A DNA stretch of 64,000 nucleotides. Source: Lineus longissimus (lineage: Eukaryota; Nemertea; Pilidiophora; Heteronemertea; Lineidae). Location of the stretch: contig NC_088312.1 of NCBI RefSeq assembly GCF_910592395.1, positions 14,487,292-14,551,291 on the forward strand, read 5' to 3'. The notes beneath the pieces are model-generated. The model was not told where the DNA came from, ran no database searches, and saw only the letters and a list, made by a program, of their open reading frames with translations. Below, piece after piece: positions 57,666 to 64,000 of this stretch (the first letter of the stretch is position 1; each line of letters begins with the position of its first letter). The translations under genes and the position numbers were made by a program.

Positions 57666-60600
57666 CTTGGATGTTTCAGACAAAGGTGTGCAAACAGAAA
57701 ACTACTCCAGGTAACTACGACCCTATCCGCCTTGCAGCGGAGAGTCGAGGAAGCCTCGTTGATTTACCCGAGGCAAGCCATACATTTTCTGTGCATACAA
57801 TGGATGCACTATCGTACCAAGTGCTCTGGTATTGTAGGTTATTCACTTGGCTCAAGGTTACCCATCCTACAGAAAAACATGTGACAGGACACCGGAAGCC
57901 GACGTCCCCAAAACGAATTCATGACAAGTGAATTGCCGTCAAGTACCAGTCTCTGTAATGAGTGAGTGGAGGAGACTGGTGAAAAGAGTCCAACAGAAAG
58001 CTAGTAACACACATGAGGGCTGTGGGACACGAGGATGATGATGATGATGATGATGACCTTTTCCTATCTAGTGATGTGTAATGGAGATCAGAACAAAATA
58101 TTTTATGAAGCCTAAATACATCTTCTTTAAAGATGATGCCTACCAAAGAAGCTGATGATTCTACTTGGACAAGCCCCAAATTACCAGTGTTCTAATTTGT
58201 CATATCCCCCTTATTGATATCACACAATGTCATAGATGAAACGTTCACAGATCGATATCGGTAATAGCCGTGATCAGCCAAGTGAGAGGATGGCTGGCAG
58301 ATAAGTGAGGAGATGGGTTAATTGTGGAAAGGGTTTAGAGAGCCTGATGCTACAGGAAATCAATGGTCAGATGTATCGGCGGCGAGACGAGCTAATGGTT
58401 AGAGACAATGGAGTCTGGCGATCTTCTCTTCGACGACCACATCAAGGTAACCACTACCCCATGTCGCTGACTAGGACATATTTGCAGCGCTGAGGTGCCA
58501 GAAATATCATTTTAACAATTTCATTGCCAGACCACAGATCAACGTTTGCAAAATAACCACATCGAGGGCTGGACTGGCCCCATCCTCTCCAGCCCCACCC
58601 CCCAAAGTAAAAATTCTTTTTGAGATAGCTGCATGGTCGCAACTTATGACACCACAAGTTAATTACTGCAATTAGTGGATTTTTATGTTAAACCGTGAGA
58701 TTGATACTCTTTCCAAATATTTTTTTTTCTGTTTCCCCCCCCCCCCCCGATAAATCCCAGATCGTGAAAATCACAAAAGATTGGGTGATTGCAAATGGTC
58801 CTGGTTAAAGGCCTAAACCAATTAAATATCAGATGCTTGAGTTATGTTTATGCACACTGTCACTGAATATGAATTTCAAATATTTGTATCCTCTACAGGT
58901 CAATCTGAATTTCATCATGTTGACACAGTCTGGTTACTGCACAAGGACATTATTCATTTCTATTTACTTGGGCCGCAAGTAAATGCAAGGTACATGGATA
59001 AAACGGCATTGGCCTTTTTTTTAAGAAACAACAAAGGGACTTTGCACCAATATCATAACTCATTTTACTCCAATTACTGATATTACTGATATTACGTCAT
59101 TATTGTCGAAGACATTCTTTATGTTGTACCAGAATATACCACATTACAGTAATGTCTAAATGTAATGTCACTTACTAATTGAAACAGATTATACTGCAAA
59201 TATCTTGTAATACAAGTTTCAAATTCTTGGGATCTACTACTTTTACCAGAAATTCTGAGGGTAACACATCAAACGAGCAACAGACAAATCAAGTTCTTTG
59301 AACGTTGCACATACAAACAAACATTACTTCTGAACAGTACTGTCAAACCACATATCCCTTGATGACATACCTATTGCTCCAAGTGGACATCATCCCCGGA
59401 GAAGAGCCGGAAAAATCAGATGATTTGAGTATTGGGCGTTCCATCATGTGATCCATGCCCAATTTGACTCCACAAATATACTACTAAGCAATCCTCAAAA
59501 TTCAACAAAGATCCGAATCAGACAAAATATTTAAGAATCGAGAGAAAACACGCCAAAGGATTACCAATGTTACAATTTTCCGCCCAAAATCACACAAATT
59601 TCTTGATCAAAGCTACATGTATAATCCAGAAATGTAATATCACGATGATCACAGTGTTGAAGGAGTGATGGTTTATCTGGTATGATGCTCAGCTCATAGT
59701 CATTGTACCCTTATGCCGGTAAAGCTAGTATGTAGCCAGAACCAGATGAAGCGTTAAGAAAACATTATCTCTAAGACTGGGTGTGTAACCTGACCCGCAA
59801 ATACTAACGATGGCAACCAATCAAGAAAAATAATGTAACGGATGATATCTTAATACATAAGTAGCATGTTAACAATGGGTTTGAGTGAGACTCCAGGGAC
59901 TAATTGCAGGGTTGCGCTGATGTAACAGGTAAAGATGACCATGTTATTGTGCTCCGATAATATCTCATCAACACCTCCTCTTGTGACAGAAAGGACGTGT
60001 CTCAAACAGTCGTATGGGATCTCTTATAGTTACGTCACAGGTCACATCACTTCTAACTGGACACACTGAGAGATGTCAATCACTCACATTTATGCACTGT
60101 TAACCCTGTCTTACCCCTGTGCTCAAAACTTGCACTTGATTCATTTTCACACCAACTACAGTAAAGCACTTTTGCCTGTGTTTTATTTTTGCAAATTTTG
60201 AAAATAGCGAAAGTAAAAACATATATTACGACTGGATAAATAAAAAGAAATTTGGTAATCAGTCAAAATAAGAATGGAAGTTTTTTTTTGTTTTTTCAGA
60301 AATATTTGCAAATCAGAAAAATAAAGAGGAAGTTTACAGTATTCCAAAACAAGAGCAAAAGCGACAGCTTCTTCCTTTATGATGCCTTCTTTGATGCTTC
60401 AACTTCAAGAAAACTTTTCAGGTGCCAAGGCAAGTCAACAACAACAACAGAGTCAGGCATTACTCATCTATTTCCATCACAATAAGGCTAATTACAGGTG
60501 CTAATCTGACAAAACGGTGCTAACCTGACCAAACATCCTGGGCACAATGACATGCTAACACCACTTTTGTCCTCAGGAAACCTTATACCTAATCATGAAT

Positions 60601-61206
60601 TGATTCCACCCTAAGTATGCTATCTCTTAGTACATTAGTTTGTATCAAGTACCAATGGCATACCCTAAATGCACACCCTACCAGGACGGGGCTAACATAT
60701 TGTGACCTGTGAATTATCATACAAGTTTCATTTTGCGATTGGGAATAAGCCACAATTGGATTAATTGAAAATAATCCACACAATGATCTGATTGATTGAG
60801 AGTTGTGAGAATTTGCCAGTTTGCTGTTGATGGCAGGGCTGCATGTGTCAGTGGCCCAATACAATACTGGTCTTCTCAGGTTTGAACTCGACACAGCGAT
60901 CGGAAGCTCAACATTTTCAATGGATTTTTACAGGAGTGACACCTATTCCACAAAGAGTGACAAGAAGACTCTCATTAGATGTACAACTAAAACTATTTCT
61001 GAAGACTCATGACTTGATAAACTATATGTCGATAGCAGAGAACAAGGGTTAACTGAATAAACGCATGCGCCAACATTCTGATATCATTGCAGTTAAAAGA
61101 AGTCAAGTTTCATATTTTCCATCTATATGCAGTTGGAACTCGGTTAGAATAAACACAACTACATCCTACAATAACAACAAGGAGAGGTATTGCTCCTTAA
61201 GTTTAA
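57666..61206. other. No gene seen
   Basis: Contains the (GAT)n tract and a poly(C) run. Short frames only. Confidence 0.55.
58037..58060. repeat. (GAT)n microsatellite
   Basis: Eight GAT units. Poly-Ser open frame on the minus strand is an artefact. Confidence 0.95.
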
Positions 61207-61591
61207 CAAGAGGCCCAAGGGCCTGGCGCTCAGCTGAAATATATGAACATGGAAAGTACCCGATAGATCTCTTTCAACCTCAGTTTTGTCAATATATCAG
61301 GCAAACATACCAAAGTAAAAAGACTTTTAAATGGTGACAAATATGCCACTTATTAGTCAAATCTAAGTGCCTGAGCCAGGCTGACCTTGAAAAGTAGGTC
61401 AAATAGAAAGCCCATGTGATATCATGTAAAGGAGACTTATTGTACACCAACCATAAAATTCATGTCACTCTGGATACAGCAAAGGCTTTAAAATAGAAAA
61501 AAAAAACCAAGATGGCCGCCCACCAAATTATTCAAAAAAGTAAAGAAAATGTATTTACAAGTGAAAAAAGTAAAAATTAAAAAAAAAAAAA

Positions 61592-61640
61592 ATTGACCCG
61601 AAGTGGGATTGGAACCCACAACCTTCAGAGTCATACAAGA
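61592..61640 (-). repeat. tRNA 3'-half-like fragment beside an A-rich tract
   Basis: On the minus strand GTGGG-TTCCAAT-CCCAC forms a perfect T-arm next to TTCGGGTC. An A-rich run (61560-61590 on the plus strand) adjoins it. No A-box is visible, so it is only a fragment. Confidence 0.35.
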
Positions 61641-61963
61641 GCGGGAAATTCAAATCAAGCTTAAACTAGGTCAACACAGATTTTGGCTCAGTAACGCCAA
61701 CTGGTAGTATCAATCAAAACTACTCTTAGTAGTTTCAAGACCTACATGTATGCGGTCCTTTTCAACTTTATTTCAAGCTTTTATCTGCTTGAATAAAGCG
61801 CCAAAAAATTGTTTTGTGATTTAGGCTTTTTGCCCCCTGGTGGCCAAACTGTTAATCCTGCCGGACCCACACTTGGTCTATTCAGGAGTCCTGAAGGGTA
61901 TAAATGGCTTATAGGGAAAATCTATCGCCTATCCGCCATAGTTTTGAAACGTGCCTGTTTAAC

Positions 61964-61964
61964 G

Positions 61965-62010
<46 letters not shown>

Positions 62011-62011
62011 T
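61964..62011. repeat. (GACA)n microsatellite inside the pearl-like element
   Basis: About 12 GACA units at the place where the other copy has (GAC)n. Confidence 0.95.
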
Positions 62012-62070
62012 GGACATTCATTCTACCATTTACTCATATGAATAGCTCAGCTTGTCAGCTGAGCTAAAAA

Positions 62071-62736
62071 CAGCAGATTATGCACCGGTAGGAGACTAAC
62101 AAAATATATCAAGATGGCAGCCTATCACATGACTTCTTATCTTAAAGATGAACTGAAACTATTCAGAAGCATTTTCTGTAAATCGGTCCATTCCATTGAT
62201 TGTCATTCAAATCAAAGTTGCCTATTTTACAAACGTGCCAATGAATGAGCCAGACAAAGCTGCAGATACTGTTGTCTGCAGAAACCCCCTTCTAATTTGT
62301 ATTGGATCGAGCGACATGCAATATTTAATATCACAAGCCACATAAATTACTTGTCTGCAGGGATCACTGCAGGTATCTGAGAGAAGAACTGGTCATTGTT
62401 CCGTTTAAGATAACCTATTTGATTTCATTGCTTATTGTGGTGACAAGAGATCCTGCAGACATGCAATTTTTTTATCGCTCATCAAGGAGAAAATGATCGC
62501 ATGTCACTGAGAGCAGATAAATTATGTGTTTTGGGCTTGTTGGTACCGAAATATACACAATCAACAAGGAGTCTGGTGGAATTTACTTCGGCCTTTTGAA
62601 TGTTACATATTTTAGATACACAGAAATTTCTTAATTCTATTTTTCCTGGGTATCTAAACGTACATAACTATTTAGGAGGTCGGGTCTGATAATTTTCCTG
62701 TATCTTTTTTGCAGCACTCGCACAAAACCTGACTGA
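62071..62736. other. No gene seen
   Basis: Unique sequence between the pearl-like element and the SINE. Confidence 0.6.
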
Positions 62737-62970
62737 TCTCAATGGCATAGTGGTTAAGGCGTCCGCCTCTTGAACGGAAGGTGGAAGGTTCAAGGCCTGC
62801 TGGTAACCTCTTTCCGATGTGGCCAGTTGGTTAGCCGCCAGCTGGTTAAAAATATGGGGTACTGCCTTCTCACTAGGTGCCTGGCATTAGAGATAGGAGT
62901 ACAGAAGTAAAGAGTGTCTCATAAGCCAAAAGCTGGCTGGCCCTTTCCATCAGGGATGACACTGTAGTAA
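62737..62970 (+). repeat. tRNA-derived SINE
   Basis: A-box TGGCATAGTGGTTAAGGCG (62743) and B-box GGTTCAAGGCC (62787) at standard spacing. The anticodon stem TCCGC/ACGGA is imperfect and there is no matching acceptor stem. A SINE-like body with CAGTTGGTTAGCCGCCAGC and CTCATAAGCCAAAAGC follows. The 3' limit is approximate. Confidence 0.6.
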
Positions 62971-63261
62971 AAACATATATGTCAAATGCCTTTCTCAATC
63001 GGTCTTTAATAATCGGTTCTTATAAGAACATCCTTGTGCACAATACATTCATTCCCTTCCTTCCCGATCCATAGGAGATATACAGACAGACTAGATGTGC
63101 AAGATTGATCGCACACTGCGCCAAGTACACACAGTCTCTATAAAACGATATTGCCCCATCATAAATTCCACAAGTTTCTATCTTCATCAAACATCAAATA
63201 TTGACCAGCACCATAGAGATGACATGATGCGTAGAGAAGCAAGATGAAGGGGGTAGTTGTA

Positions 63262-63320
63262 AAACAAGAAACACAGAAACGAAAGAGAAACACAGAAACA
63301 CAGAAACGAAACGCAGAAAC
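63262..63320. repeat. Short minisatellite (CAGAAACRMA)
   Basis: Alternating AGAAACACAGAAACGAAA words. Confidence 0.85.
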
Positions 63321-63639
63321 CAGTCTTGTGGCGAATTCTGGTCTGCAGACTCCATCTTGTTGCCATGGTTGTGGCCGCGAACGCGGGTGTAACTAAAACT
63401 GGTATTCAGTCGGAATGGAAGGAGGAATGCTCATTTCCCAATACCCCTTTTAGCCTCATCAACGTGTGCGCAGATTGGCAGCATCCGGCCTTGATCGTGC
63501 CAATACACTACATGTATGTACTACACAGCGTAAATAGAAAATAGTCCTTCGAATAGCGATACCTGTTATTTTGTACATTCCATGGCCTGTGCACGACACT
63601 AGGCTGAACTTCCCTACTGCAACCTCATTAACATAAACA

Positions 63640-63695
63640 GATATTTAAAGGGACTATTTAAAGGCAGCAGCTGGGCAGGCAAGATTGAGTTACTC
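63640..63695 (+). repeat. Dispersed repeat, copy 3 (weak)
   Basis: TTTAAAGGGACTATTTAAAG, GCAGCAGCTGGGCAGGCAAG. Similar layout to the two copies above. Confidence 0.4.
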
Positions 63696-64000
63696 CAAGT
63701 CCAAGTCTAGTGCCCGCCCCCCCCCCCCACTTTACTCTATTCTAGTCGCCAAAATTGGTCTCTCACGTCTCACATAACGTCGAAATGATTCACCCATGTA
63801 CTGGTACCGTACCTTGCATTAAGTGCTGCATCAGACGGGATTTGTAGGATGATCCTGGTACTTCATGTAAATTGAACACTACAAGGCAAGATGTTGCACT
63901 GCACCTTCATTTAAAATAACATGCTGTAGGAATCGAATCGAACCTACCAAAGTACTACACCACCACCTCAAAAGACTTCACCCATATCGTGCCGCCCCCT

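Larger units (their letters stand above)
61207..62070. mobile_element. Pearl-like/Helentron-associated element, copy 2 (single core)
   Basis: The 5' hairpin AGGCCC-AA-GGGCCT is followed by GGCGCTCAGCTGA. A core with GACCTTGAAAAGTAGGTCAA and the box GCCCCCTGGTGGCCAAAC follows, then GAAACGTGCCTG, a (GACA)n tract and the 3' hairpin TAGCTCAGC...GCTGAGCTAAAAAC. The interior is interrupted near 61592-61640 by a tRNA-like piece. Only one core unit is present. Confidence 0.83.
54354..64000 (-). other. Upstream intron or 5' flank of the CELF gene
   Basis: A good acceptor (TTGTCTCTTTACAG) precedes the first coding exon, so at least one upstream, probably 5' untranslated, exon exists. No promoter or exon could be identified in this stretch. 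It contains the repeats listed separately. Confidence 0.55.
62971..64000. other. No gene seen
   Basis: Contains the AGAAAC minisatellite, the weak dispersed repeat and a poly(C) run. Confidence 0.55.

Noticed and set aside
57919-58179. Poly-Ser minus-strand frame
   Set aside because: Created by the (GAT)n microsatellite.
62737-62805. Functional tRNA gene
   Set aside because: A- and B-boxes are present but the acceptor and anticodon stems do not pair properly. The SINE head explanation fits better. The same applies to 12670, 46335 and 4066.

Overview
This window is animal (metazoan) nuclear DNA. It has a spliced gene with canonical GT-AG introns, tRNA-derived SINEs, miniature inverted-repeat elements, minisatellites and a DIRS-type retrotransposon, and no operons or bacterial features. 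The two pearl-like/Helentron-like repeats (5' GGCCC-type hairpin, 3' GAGCTAAAA end) suggest a marine invertebrate, perhaps a mollusc or another lophotrochozoan. That placement is an inference and the species is not identified.

Only one host gene can be supported: a CELF (CUGBP/Elav-like, Bruno-type) RNA-binding protein gene on the minus strand. A first coding exon (54163-54343, exon from 54353) and a following 83-bp exon (24059-24141) together encode the first 88 residues, including nearly all of RRM1. They are separated by a 30,021-bp phase-1 intron that splits the RNP1 motif at the position used in vertebrate CELF genes. No further CELF exon was found between 1 and 24058, so most of the rest of the window is intron or 5' flank.

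Region by region: 1-14467 is non-coding, with foldback elements, SINE heads and degenerate tandem repeats. 14468-21590 is a 55-bp minisatellite split by a complete 6.55-kb DIRS element (14607-21160, minus strand). The element has inverted terminal repeats, an internal complementary region that copies both of its ends, and three open ORFs: gag-like; reverse transcriptase/RNase H/methyltransferase-like; tyrosine recombinase. Its integration site can be read to the base. 21591-24058 is unique intron. 24142-54162 is the giant intron, carrying a CELF-independent collection of elements: three PIF/Harbinger-like TTA-flanked elements (one with an internal ORF), two members of a foldback MITE family, a GGGGACGAAT foldback element, a 1.18-kb pearl-like element with a (GAC)n tract, and several minisatellites. 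54379-64000 holds a 10-unit 58-bp minisatellite directly against the CELF splice acceptor, a decayed partial copy of the CELF exon, a second pearl-like element, SINEs and simple repeats.

The best candidates for a new observation are the base-resolved DIRS integration with its internal complementary region, the co-varying termini of the two pearl-like elements, the CCGGAA hexamer enrichment in the DIRS gag-like ORF, and the TTA-flanked element carrying a possible Myb/SANT-like ORF.
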